59,884 nt of DNA, from positions 1 through 59,884 of the forward strand of contig JAAYUG010000089.1 in assembly GCA_012517825.1 (NCBI GenBank). Reading direction: 5' to 3'. The DNA comes from Bacteroidales bacterium. Lineage in GTDB: Bacteria > Bacteroidota > Bacteroidia > Bacteroidales > JAAYUG01. Position numbers and translations under genes: made by a program. Under the pieces are notes generated by a model. It was not told the DNA's origin. It made no database searches and saw nothing but the letters and a program-made list of their open reading frames with translations. Every line of letters begins with the position of its first letter. Positions within the stretch are counted from its first letter, which is position 1. Of this stretch, positions 34,500-42,601 are shown one piece after another.

Positions 34500-36839
34500 A
34501 TGCAAGCTGACGGGCAAAAGCAGAGACTTTATCTTCGTATTTTCTGGATTGCGTTTGCTACTCCTTTTGTTTTCCTGGCATTGATCTTTTATCTGATCAT
34601 CCAGGGCCGGCTGGGCTTTATGCCTTCATTTGCCGATCTTGAGAATCCGCGCAGCAATCTGGCTTCGGAAGTTATCAGCGAGGATGGTCAGTTGCTGGGC
34701 AAGTTTTACGTTGAGAACAGGAGTTTTATCAATTTTGATGAGCTGACGCCCGTTCTCGAAAAAGCGTTGCTTGCTACGGAGGACATACGTTTTTACCGCC
34801 ATGCCGGAATTGATATCAGAGGTTTGGCGCGGGTGATGGTGAGGACGATTCTTCTGGGAGAGAAGACTTCTGGCGGGGGCAGCACGATTACCCAGCAGCT
34901 GGCCAAAAACCTGTTTCCGCGCGATACGGCTGATTATCATTGGGCTGTAGCCCGTAAATGGGCTCTGGTGAAATCCAAATTCAAGGAATGGGTCATAGCT
35001 GTAAGGCTGGAGAGGAACTATACCAAGAAGGAAATACTGGTCATGTACTTAAACACTGTTCCTTTCGGGCACCAGTCGTACGGAATCAAATCAGCGGCCA
35101 AAACCTATTTTAATACAAGTCCTGATTCGTTGAAGGTGGAACAGGCGGCTCTTCTGATAGGCCTTCTGAAGGGACAGACCAAATTCAGTCCGATTCTCAA
35201 TCCGGAAAAGGCGTTATTCAGAAGGAATATTGTTCTTTCCCAGATGAACAAATACGGTTTTCTTACTGATCATGAACTGGATTCTCTTATTGCCCTCCCG
35301 ATAGAGTTGCATTATAATGTTCAGGATCATACAGAGGGATATGGAACGTATTTCAGGGAGTATCTGCGGCAGATCATGAGTGCGACGGAACCCAAAAGGG
35401 AGGCATTCCGGAATCCTCTCAGCTATTCTGAAGACTCTGCCAGATGGGCTTCCGATCCGTTGTATGGATGGTGCAATAAACATTTTAAGCCGAACGGAGA
35501 ACCGTACGATTTGTACCGGGATGGGCTGAAGATTTATACGACCATTAACTTTACCATGCAAAAGTATGCTGAAGAAGCTGTCAGGGAGCATATCGGAAGC
35601 TATCTTCAGCCGGCATTCTGGAAAGAAAAAAAGGGACGGAAGAATGCTCCTTTTGCGAAGGAACTGCAGTCAAAGGAAATTGAAAGTATTCTTACCAGTT
35701 CGATGGTTCGTTCTGACCGCTACCGTACAATGTGGAGAAGCGGGGTTTCACCTGATTCGATCCGGAAGGCTTTTCATACTCCTGTTCCTATGAGGGTTTT
35801 TTCGTGGGATGGAGAACGGGACACTGTGATGACCCCCTGGGACTCCATACGCTACTATAAGTTTTTTCTTCATGCGGGCCTTTTGTCGGTTGATCCTTTG
35901 ACCGGATATGTAAAGGCATATGTAGGAGGGGTAAACTTCAAGCATTTTAAGTATGATCATGTGATGGTAGGGAGGAGGCAGGTGGGATCGACCATCAAGC
36001 CTTTTATATATACCCTGGCCATGATGGAAGGGCTTTCACCCTGCCAGCAGGTTCCCAACCGGCCGGTTTCCTTTGTGATTGGAGATACCGTTTGGACACC
36101 AAAAAACTCAGGACCTTCGAAGTATGACGGTAAGATGGTTACCCTGAAATGGGGCCTGGCCAATTCGGTCAATTATATTTCGGCCTGGCTGATGAAGCAG
36201 TATAATCCGCAGGCGGTGGTGGATATTATGCGAAAAATGGGTGTCAAAAGTCCTATAGACCCGGTTCCCTCTCTGGTGCTGGGAACCTCCGATATCACCC
36301 TGTATGAAATGGTTGGAGCTTACGGAACTTATCCCAACAAAGGAGTATATATCAAACCCCTTTTTGTAACCAGGATTGAAGATAAAAACGGCAATGTTCT
36401 GTCAACCTTTCAGCCCGAATCCGTAGAGGCGATTCCGGAAAACATAGCCTATCTTATGGTGCAGATGCTCAGGGGAGTTGTTGATCACGGCACGGCTGTC
36501 AGGTTACGATTCCGTTATAATTTTACCAATCAGATTGCAGGAAAAACGGGAACCACCCAGAACCATTCCGATGGCTGGTTCTGCGGGTTCACTCCTAATC
36601 TTGTAACGGGAGTATGGGTAGGGGGCGAGGAACGTTCCATTCACTTTGATGAAATCAGTATGGGCCAGGGGGCCAACATGGCGCTTCCCATCTGGGCAAT
36701 TTATATGAAAAAGATTCTTGAAAACAAGAGTCTTGGTGTTTATGACGCTGATTTTGAGGCTCCTGCAGGCTTTCATGTCTCGATAGACTGTGGAGAGAAG
36801 TATGTGCCTCCGGCGGAAGGGGAAGATAGTTTTGAGTAA
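34500..36839 (+). CDS. Class A penicillin-binding protein (PBP1A type)
   Basis: About 779 residues: short cytoplasmic start, one membrane helix (about 13-33), glycosyltransferase-51 domain (E-D-I-R-F-Y-R-H and G-G-S-T-I-T-Q-Q-L-A-K-N, about 88-150) and transpeptidase domain with S-T-I-K (nucleophile Ser, about 505), S-V-N and K-T-G-T-T. It polymerises and cross-links peptidoglycan in the periplasm. All catalytic motifs are intact. A longer reading from TTG 34449 spans the promoter element and is rejected. It converges with the ABC gene two bases away. Confidence 0.94.
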   Translation: MQADGQKQRLYLRIFWIAFATPFVFLALIFYLIIQGRLGFMPSFADLENPRSNLASEVISEDGQLLGKFYVENRSFINFDELTPVLEKALLATEDIRFYRHAGIDIRGLARVMVRTILLGEKTSGGGSTITQQLAKNLFPRDTADYHWAVARKWALVKSKFKEWVIAVRLERNYTKKEILVMYLNTVPFGHQSYGIKSAAKTYFNTSPDSLKVEQAALLIGLLKGQTKFSPILNPEKALFRRNIVLSQMNKYGFLTDHELDSLIALPIELHYNVQDHTEGYGTYFREYLRQIMSATEPKREAFRNPLSYSEDSARWASDPLYGWCNKHFKPNGEPYDLYRDGLKIYTTINFTMQKYAEEAVREHIGSYLQPAFWKEKKGRKNAPFAKELQSKEIESILTSSMVRSDRYRTMWRSGVSPDSIRKAFHTPVPMRVFSWDGERDTVMTPWDSIRYYKFFLHAGLLSVDPLTGYVKAYVGGVNFKHFKYDHVMVGRRQVGSTIKPFIYTLAMMEGLSPCQQVPNRPVSFVIGDTVWTPKNSGPSKYDGKMVTLKWGLANSVNYISAWLMKQYNPQAVVDIMRKMGVKSPIDPVPSLVLGTSDITLYEMVGAYGTYPNKGVYIKPLFVTRIEDKNGNVLSTFQPESVEAIPENIAYLMVQMLRGVVDHGTAVRLRFRYNFTNQIAGKTGTTQNHSDGWFCGFTPNLVTGVWVGGEERSIHFDEISMGQGANMALPIWAIYMKKILENKSLGVYDADFEAPAGFHVSIDCGEKYVPPAEGEDSFE

Positions 36840-36841
36840 TT

Positions 36842-38530
36842 TCAAACGATTGACAGCGAATCAATCAGGTTTTTCAGGTAGTCACTTTCGGGTTTTTTCC
36901 AGAGGGCATCGGTGTAGCCGGCATCGGTTATTATTCCGTTACGAAGAACGATGATGCGCGGGGCCATATATTTTACCACGGCCAGATCATGCGAAATAAA
37001 GAGGTAGGATAGGCCCAGTTCATCTTTCAGATCGCTGAGCAGGTTGAGGATTTGTGCCTGAATGGATACATCAAGGGACGCCACGCATTCGTCACATATA
37101 ACCAGGTCGGGATTCAGGATAAGAGCACGGGCAATAGCTATCCGTTGCCGCTGACCGCCGGAAAATTCATGCGGATATTTTGGGAGGGCTGTTTCAGGCA
37201 GTCTGACCTGATCAAGCATTTGTTTCACTTTTTTCGTGCGCTCCTCCCTTGGCAAGGTTTCATGGACCAACAGAGGTTCCTCCAGAATCATCTGTACAGT
37301 ATGTCTTGGATTCAGCGAGGAGTAAGGGTCCTGAAAGATAATCTGCATTTTCTTCCTCACATTGGCGGGCATTTTTCTGTTTTTCGCATGAAGGGGCAGG
37401 CCGTTAAAATGTATTTCTCCGGAAACATTGGGTATCAGGCCGAGAATGCTTCGGGCGAGGGTTGTTTTTCCGGAACCTGATTCTCCGATGATGCCGAGGG
37501 TTTCGTTTTTCAACAGGCGGAAGGAAACATCCTGCAGGGCGGGATAAATATGTTTGCCCCAGGGAAACTTGTCCCTTTCATACCAGGCTTGGAGATTTTT
37601 TACTTCGAGAAGGATATGGTTTCCGGCATTTTGCTCAGTTATGTTTTCTGCCAGATTACCATGTGCCGTATTGAAGGAGGGAGAATGTCTGGTTTTTTCC
37701 GGCAGGCCAAGCCGGTGAGGACGATAATCAAGCGGAGGAATTGATCTGATAAGAATTTGTGAAGGTTCAGTTTCTGGATTCTGCAAAATATGCGCAGTAT
37801 TGCCTGCTTCGATAATTTCGCCGTTATGCATGATAACGATTTTGGGAGCTATGTCTTTGAGGATACGCAGATCGTGCGATATGAAGATCAGGCTCATGTT
37901 CCGGCTGGTGCAGAGATTTCTCAGAAGTTCTATTACGGCTTTCTGCAGGGAAACGTCGAGAGCGGTGGTTGGTTCATCGGCAATGAGCAGTTGAGGGTTT
38001 CCTGCCACAGCCATGGCAATCATAACCCGTTGCCGCTGTCCGCCTGAAAGCTGGAAGGGATAACTTATGCTGATTCTTTCAGGTTCCGGTATGCCGGTTT
38101 CATAAAGAAGGCGAAGACATTGCCCGTGCAGATCCTCTGATGGAATATTTCCGCAGGCACGCAATGCCTCTCTGATCTGAAATCCGCAGGTCAGGGAAGG
38201 ATTCAGGGATGTCATGGGGTCCTGAAAGACAATACCGATCTGTTTTCCTCTGATTTTTCTCCAGTCTTTTTCAGGAAGCCGGCATAGATCCAAACGATGA
38301 TTTCCGGTTGCCTGGAACCAGATGTTGCCTGAGAGGACCCGGAAAGGAGGAGGCAGTAATCCAAGAACAGAGAGGGCCGTTAACGATTTTCCGCTTCCTG
38401 ATTCACCTGCAATTCCCAGGGTTTCCCCTTTAAGAAGCCGGAAAGAAATATCCTTTACTACCCTGGTTTCACCCGGAGACAAAGTTCCAATGGTCAGATG
38501 GTTCACATCCAGAAGGACATTGTTATCCAT
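36842..38530 (-). CDS. Tandem ABC ATPase (oligopeptide-type, two nucleotide-binding domains)
   Basis: A 562-residue protein with two complete ABC domains, each with Walker A G-E-S-G-S-G-K-S/T, signature S-G-G-Q-R-Q-R and Walker B (L-I-A-D-E-P and L-V-I-C-D-E-C), so both sites look active. Each domain shows the D-P-x-x-S-L-N-P segment typical of Dpp/Opp/Gsi/Yej-type importers. It is a fused DppD-DppF equivalent such as YejF or GsiA. No permease or solute-binding gene is near, so the transported substrate is not evident. Its start overlaps the upstream unknown gene by eight bases. Confidence 0.9.
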   Translation of the reverse strand: MDNNVLLDVNHLTIGTLSPGETRVVKDISFRLLKGETLGIAGESGSGKSLTALSVLGLLPPPFRVLSGNIWFQATGNHRLDLCRLPEKDWRKIRGKQIGIVFQDPMTSLNPSLTCGFQIREALRACGNIPSEDLHGQCLRLLYETGIPEPERISISYPFQLSGGQRQRVMIAMAVAGNPQLLIADEPTTALDVSLQKAVIELLRNLCTSRNMSLIFISHDLRILKDIAPKIVIMHNGEIIEAGNTAHILQNPETEPSQILIRSIPPLDYRPHRLGLPEKTRHSPSFNTAHGNLAENITEQNAGNHILLEVKNLQAWYERDKFPWGKHIYPALQDVSFRLLKNETLGIIGESGSGKTTLARSILGLIPNVSGEIHFNGLPLHAKNRKMPANVRKKMQIIFQDPYSSLNPRHTVQMILEEPLLVHETLPREERTKKVKQMLDQVRLPETALPKYPHEFSGGQRQRIAIARALILNPDLVICDECVASLDVSIQAQILNLLSDLKDELGLSYLFISHDLAVVKYMAPRIIVLRNGIITDAGYTDALWKKPESDYLKNLIDSLSIV

Positions 38531-39005
38531 GAGGTGTTTGTTTGCGGATGACTATTACCCTGTTTCCCTGAATTTCGACTTTCCAGTAGGCAGGGTGAAC
38601 CACCCGTGATGCCGTTCGGTAAAAAAGGCGGGTACGAACACTGGATGGTTTGTTTTTCTCCGTTTCCCTGAATTCTCCGTTGAATTCAAAATATTCGGTA
38701 AGCGGGTGCTGAAGAAAAAAGCGCCGGACGATTTCAATTACGGTGGCGATTATGCGGAAAGCCTCGTTTTCGTGGGTCATGGCGTATTCATTTTCGAACG
38801 ATTCGTTCAGAACGCCGAAGTTGATCACAAATCCGAAATAATTGTCTCTTTTTCGTCCAAACTGCACTTCGTAAAGCAGTCCGCTTTGTGTGCTGAAATG
38901 ATAGATTTCTCCTGAAGGAATAGCGGGATCCTCAATCCGGAAGACGGGCACTCCGGGTTTATAATCGGGGTGAAGGAGGGGAATACCGGCATGTGAGGAA
39001 GGCAT
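38523..39005 (-). CDS. Conserved-looking hypothetical protein in the radA operon
   Basis: A 160-residue soluble protein of no recognised family. It is strand-rich in the first half (I-Y-H-F-S-T-x-S-G-L-L-Y-E-V-Q-F), has one long helix (about 80-100, I-I-A-T-V-I-E-I-V) and ends in a basic strand-like tail. It sits three bases after the radA stop and overlaps the ABC gene by eight bases, which argues for a real, co-translated gene. No signal peptide or membrane segment. It may be part of a small beta-alpha family found in this phylum, but I cannot name it. Confidence 0.62.
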   Translation of the reverse strand: MPSSHAGIPLLHPDYKPGVPVFRIEDPAIPSGEIYHFSTQSGLLYEVQFGRKRDNYFGFVINFGVLNESFENEYAMTHENEAFRIIATVIEIVRRFFLQHPLTEYFEFNGEFRETEKNKPSSVRTRLFYRTASRVVHPAYWKVEIQGNRVIVIRKQTPHG

Positions 39006-39008
39006 GGT

Positions 39009-40367
39009 TCAGTGATTAAACAATCGTCCGATGAGCTGGTCAATTCGTTCCAGCCGCACGACTTCCAGGTCTTTGACAAGAGAGGAGGGTATTTTTGCGT
39101 GGCGTGAAATGTAAATTCCTGAGAATCCGAGTTTTCTGGCTTCGGCAATTCGCTGTTCGAGGCGGGTTACTGGTCGGATTTCTCCTGAAAGGCCTACTTC
39201 ACCGGCGAAGCACAGATTGGTGGGGATGGGGATATCGGCTCCGGAAGAAAGGATGGATGCTATCACAGCGAGGTCGATAGCAGGATCATCAACGCGGATA
39301 CCTCCGGCAATGTTCAGAAACACATCTTTGGCCAGCAGTTTGAAACCGGCCCGTTTTTCAAGAACAGCCAGAAGCATGTGCAGGCGGCGAATGTCAAAAC
39401 CAGTGGTACTGCGTTGCGGTGTGCCGTAGGTAGCTGTACTGACCAGGGCCTGGGTTTCGATCAGAAAAGGTCGGAGGCCTTCGATGGTGGCAGCTACCGC
39501 CACACCGGAAAGGTTTTCCTGATGAAGTCCAAGAAGAATCTCTGACGGATTAAGAACCTCCTTAAGGCCTTTCTGATCCATTTCGAAGATGCCGATTTCG
39601 GAAGTTGAACCGAAACGGTTTTTGGCGGCCCTCAGAATCCGGTACAGGTGCTGTGTATCACCTTCGAACTGAAGCACAACATCTACAATATGTTCCAGAA
39701 CCTTGGGCCCTGCAATGGTACCGTCTTTGGTGATGTGGCCTATCAGCAGGATGGGAACGGAATTTTCTTTTGCATAGCGGAGCAGCGACTGGGCACATTC
39801 TCTGATTTGCGCCACACTCCCTGCGCTGCTTTCAATGCGTTCGGTAAAAAGGGTCTGGATGGAATCGATAATGACCAGTGCAGGATTGATCTGGCTGAAC
39901 TGTTCGAGAATATTTTCGAGACAGGTTTCACTCAGAACAAACAGATGTTCGTTTTTATTTTCCAGACGTTCTGCTCTCAGCCGGATCTGCTGCAAGCTTT
40001 CCTCTCCGGTAACATAGAGTACGGTGCGATCTTTCTGCTGGAGGGCAAGTTGAAGGGCAAGGGTTGATTTCCCAATACCCGGTTCACCGCCGAGCAGGAT
40101 GACCGAACCGGGGACAATTCCTCCTCCGAGCACCCTGTTGAGTTCCTGGCTGTGGGTATCATTTCGGGGAGATTCATCCAGACGTATTTCGGAAATCCGG
40201 CGGGCAGGCTGATGGCTTAATGAAGAGCCGGTGCCGGTTTGTTTCCCTGATGAAACGGTTTCCTCAACATAGGTATTCCATTCATGGCAGACCGGGCAGC
40301 GGCCAATCCATTTAGGAGCTTCGGCGCCACAATTCTGACAAACATATACTGTCCGCTGTTTGGACAT
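39009..40367 (-). CDS. radA: DNA repair protein RadA (Sms)
   Basis: A 452-residue protein. It has an N-terminal C4 zinc finger (Cys10, 13, 24, 27), a RecA-like ATPase with Walker A G-G-E-P-G-I-G-K-S-T, the RadA-specific K-N-R-F-G motif near the middle and a C-terminal Lon-protease-like domain (about 275-450) without the catalytic dyad. RadA is a DnaB-type helicase that promotes branch migration in recombination and repair. It is encoded two bases after the heptose-phosphate adenylyltransferase stop, third from the end of an operon. Confidence 0.96.
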   Translation of the reverse strand: MSKQRTVYVCQNCGAEAPKWIGRCPVCHEWNTYVEETVSSGKQTGTGSSLSHQPARRISEIRLDESPRNDTHSQELNRVLGGGIVPGSVILLGGEPGIGKSTLALQLALQQKDRTVLYVTGEESLQQIRLRAERLENKNEHLFVLSETCLENILEQFSQINPALVIIDSIQTLFTERIESSAGSVAQIRECAQSLLRYAKENSVPILLIGHITKDGTIAGPKVLEHIVDVVLQFEGDTQHLYRILRAAKNRFGSTSEIGIFEMDQKGLKEVLNPSEILLGLHQENLSGVAVAATIEGLRPFLIETQALVSTATYGTPQRSTTGFDIRRLHMLLAVLEKRAGFKLLAKDVFLNIAGGIRVDDPAIDLAVIASILSSGADIPIPTNLCFAGEVGLSGEIRPVTRLEQRIAEARKLGFSGIYISRHAKIPSSLVKDLEVVRLERIDQLIGRLFNH

Positions 40368-40369
40368 AA

Positions 40370-40894
40370 TCAGAAAAGCTTCAGTTTTTTCTTGCTGCTT
40401 TTTCGGATTTTCTTTATGAGCCGGGTAGTACTAAAGTTTTCAACCAGTTCAATAGTCACCACCTTCCCTCCTTTTGCCGTAACAATATCGTAGCCAACGA
40501 TTTCGGATGGCTTGTAGTCGCCGCCTTTGACCAATACATCGGGCTGGATTTTACGGATAAGATTTTCCGGGGTATCTTCATCAAAAAGGACAACATAATC
40601 AACAAACCGCATTGCTGCCAGTATCAATGCACGGGAATATTCATCCTGCAAAGGTCTTGAGCGTCCCTTAATAGATCGCACAGAAGCATCAGTATTAAGG
40701 CCAACAACAAGCACATCACCCAGAGCTGAAGCTTTGGCAAGGTACTCAACATGCCCGCGATGAATCAGATCAAAGCATCCGTTGGTGAAGACAATCTTGT
40801 TTTCCTTGAATTTCCATACCGCAATAAGTCGGTCCAGCACGACAGGATCGGTAATGATTTTAGCCTGCAGTACTTCAAGATCTGTTTTCGACAT
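40370..40894 (-). CDS. rfaE2: D-glycero-beta-D-manno-heptose 1-phosphate adenylyltransferase (HldE C-domain type)
   Basis: About 174 residues: a stand-alone nucleotidyltransferase of the rfaE domain II type. The H-R-G-H motif (HxGH), T-N-G-C-F-D-L-I before it, and G-R-S-R-P loop are intact, with K-G-G-D-Y later. It transfers AMP to heptose 1-phosphate on the way to ADP-heptose, used for LPS core or glycoproteins. The ATG at 40894 is preferred over the TTG at 40900, since a promoter element ends 15 bases upstream. First gene of the rfaE2-radA-unknown-ABC operon. Confidence 0.93.
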   Translation of the reverse strand: MSKTDLEVLQAKIITDPVVLDRLIAVWKFKENKIVFTNGCFDLIHRGHVEYLAKASALGDVLVVGLNTDASVRSIKGRSRPLQDEYSRALILAAMRFVDYVVLFDEDTPENLIRKIQPDVLVKGGDYKPSEIVGYDIVTAKGGKVVTIELVENFSTTRLIKKIRKSSKKKLKLF

Positions 40895-40908
40895 AATCAA
40901 ACGTTTTT

Positions 40909-40927
40909 CAAAGGTACTACAAAAGTA
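40909..40927 (-). promoter_or_regulatory. Two adjacent -7 elements for the rfaE2-radA operon
   Basis: On the minus strand TACTTTTG (40920-40927) and TACCTTTG (40909-40916) occur 11 bases apart, both exact TAnnTTTG matches. The second lies 14 bases before ATG 40894. Two close start sites are possible. Confidence 0.6.
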
Positions 40928-41070
40928 AAATTATTCCCTGAAGCTGAATGGGAGAAATGAGACAATAAGGGGAAGTTTCAAAACTTCGTTTTTTGTTATC
41001 CCGGGAGAGAATTTAACCCAGGTACCATGAAGTAACAAATTCATGATACTTCGGTTTAACAAATCAGCCG

Positions 41071-41089
41071 GTTTACGCTATAGGTAAAC
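41071..41089. other. Small hairpin in the panD-rfaE2 intergenic region
   Basis: GTTTAC (41071-41076) pairs with GTAAAC (41084-41089) around a seven-base loop, 35 bases after the panD stop on the minus strand. There is no T-run, so it is not a typical terminator. The rest of 40928-41123 holds no gene. Confidence 0.3.
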
Positions 41090-41123
41090 GACTGAACTAT
41101 AATCATTTAGAAATTTTGTGCTT

Positions 41124-41474
41124 TCAGGGGATGGTATTGGTAGCCGTATCGGGGAAGACAAGAGCCGGCTTGAAATTTCGTGCTTCATCCGGTTCCATCA
41201 GGGCGTAGGCCATAATGGTAACAACATCTCCCGGGATAGCTTTCCTGGCAGCCGGACCGTTGAGGGCAATGGTTCCGGAACCTCTTTTTCCACGGATGAC
41301 GTAAGTTTCCAGCCTTTCTCCGTTATGGAGGTTTACTACCTGCACTTTTTCTCCTTCAAAAAGGTTGGCCGCCTCCATGAGAAGTTCATCGATGGTGATG
41401 CTTCCAATGTAGTTGAGGTTGGCTTCAGTTACCGTTACCCTGTGAATTTTTGATTTGAGAATTTCGATGAGCAT
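41124..41474 (-). CDS. panD: Aspartate 1-decarboxylase (pantothenate pathway)
   Basis: A 116-residue pyruvoyl enzyme converting L-aspartate to beta-alanine. The self-cleavage site is Gly24-Ser25 (Y-I-G-S-I), with Ser25 becoming the pyruvoyl group; Lys9, Arg54-region and Tyr58-region residues typical of the active site are present (H-N-G-E-R-L-E-T-Y and R-G-S-G). It works with PanC next door. It starts 14 bases after the panC stop and a -7 element (41483-41490) overlaps that stop, so it may be transcribed both with panC and on its own. Confidence 0.96.
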   Translation of the reverse strand: MLIEILKSKIHRVTVTEANLNYIGSITIDELLMEAANLFEGEKVQVVNLHNGERLETYVIRGKRGSGTIALNGPAARKAIPGDVVTIMAYALMEPDEARNFKPALVFPDTATNTIP

Positions 41475-41482
41475 AACGGGTA

Positions 41483-41490
41483 CAAAGTTA
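41483..41490 (-). promoter_or_regulatory. -7 promoter element overlapping the panC stop, before panD
   Basis: TAACTTTG on the minus strand, exact TAnnTTTG, 8 bases upstream of the panD ATG and covering the last codon of panC. It may give panD transcription independent of panC. Confidence 0.45.
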
Positions 41491-42333
41491 AGGCAAAAAT
41501 CTGATATTATCGATCAATCTGATTTCGCCTGCCCATACAGCTATACATCCAACTGCGGCTTTTGAAGGAATCCAGTTATCAATTTGTTCAAGCGTGTCGG
41601 GGTCGACAATTTCAAAATATTCTGTTTTGAGATAGGGATCCTTGTTGATGGTTTCAATGACCCATTTTTCGAGATCGCGGGGAGAAAAGGAGCGGCCCTT
41701 TTCTGCCGCCAGAAAAAGCGTTTGTGCAATAAGCGGGGCATGCTGCCGGTGTGCAGGACTAAGGCGGAGATTTCTGGAGCTCATGGCGAGTCCGTCGGGT
41801 TCCCTGACAATGGGGCAGGGTATGATTTCAACCGGAAGATGCAAGTCAGAGACCATTTTCCTGATGATGGCGAGTTGCTGAAAATCTTTTTCTCCAAAAT
41901 AGGCGCGGTGGGGGGTAACAATTTCAAATAGCCGGTAAACAACGGTAACAACACCACGAAAATGACCCGGCCTGAATTTTCCTTCCATTTTTTCTTCCAG
42001 GGGACCAATCGTATAGGAGAAGTGGTATGAGGGAGGGTATATTTCTTCGACAGGGGGCATGAACACAAAATCGCAACCTGCACCGGAGAGCAGGGCGAGG
42101 TCTTTCTCAGGAGTACGGGGATAGTTTCGCAGATCATCGGGGTCGTTAAACTGGGTTGGGTTGACAAAAATGCTGACCACGGTAATATCGTTAGCTTTCC
42201 TTGCATTTTCAAGGAGGGAAAGATGGCCGGCGTGCAATGCTCCCATTGTGGGCACAAATCCGACCGTATTTCCTGCTTTTTTCTTTTCTTCTATAACCTG
42301 ATGAAGCTCGGATGCCGTGTTTATTAATTTCAT
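41488..42333 (-). CDS. panC: Pantothenate synthetase
   Basis: About 281 residues: joins pantoate and beta-alanine with ATP. The nucleotidyltransferase HIGH equivalent (M-G-A-L-H-A-G-H), the S-I-F-V-N-P-T-Q-F segment, the G-E-K-D-F-Q block and the M-S-S-R-N loop are intact. Tandem ATGs at 42336 and 42333 are the plausible starts. A longer in-frame reading to 42372 would translate the repeated leader and is rejected. The leader (copy B at 42328-42428) is nearly identical to that of the LEA-type lipoprotein gene 31 kb away. Confidence 0.95.
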   Translation of the reverse strand: MKLINTASELHQVIEEKKKAGNTVGFVPTMGALHAGHLSLLENARKANDITVVSIFVNPTQFNDPDDLRNYPRTPEKDLALLSGAGCDFVFMPPVEEIYPPSYHFSYTIGPLEEKMEGKFRPGHFRGVVTVVYRLFEIVTPHRAYFGEKDFQQLAIIRKMVSDLHLPVEIIPCPIVREPDGLAMSSRNLRLSPAHRQHAPLIAQTLFLAAEKGRSFSPRDLEKWVIETINKDPYLKTEYFEIVDPDTLEQIDNWIPSKAAVGCIAVWAGEIRLIDNIRFLP

Positions 42334-42428
42334 CATAATAAAATTAATTTTCAATGGTATGATGGAACCCACATGTTCGGAATTTTATTACCGCTGTGTT
42401 TGTGTTTGTAAAACATGTGGGTTTCATA
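42328..42428 (-). repeat. Repeated hairpin leader, copy B (before panC)
   Basis: A 101-base segment on the minus strand matching 11430-11525 with seven substitutions and a five-base insertion. Its inverted repeat is nearly perfect: AACATGTGGGTTTC (42412-42425) against GGAACCCACATGTT (42364-42377), 13 of 14 bases paired across a 34-base loop. The last 36 bases before the start codons hold the 12-base palindrome AAAATTAATTTT. It is the less decayed of the two copies. Confidence 0.8.
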
Positions 42429-42570
42429 AGAGTTGGTAATGCAAGAATAAGGAGCGGTAAAGATAGGTTAATGCCGGGAAAAATAGGTAAAGGGTTTTTA
42501 TTTATTGTAATTGGTAACACTGTCAGCATATTGAATATATGTTTCTTAACAGAATGTTGATAATTTTTTG

Positions 42571-42578
42571 TACCTTTG
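42571..42578 (+). promoter_or_regulatory. Bacteroidota -7 promoter element for the GT5-like/DUF4270/glmS operon
   Basis: TACCTTTG followed by C, 23 bases before ATG 42602. Confidence 0.62.
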
Positions 42579-42601
42579 CCTGATTAAAAACTCCCAATTA
42601 C

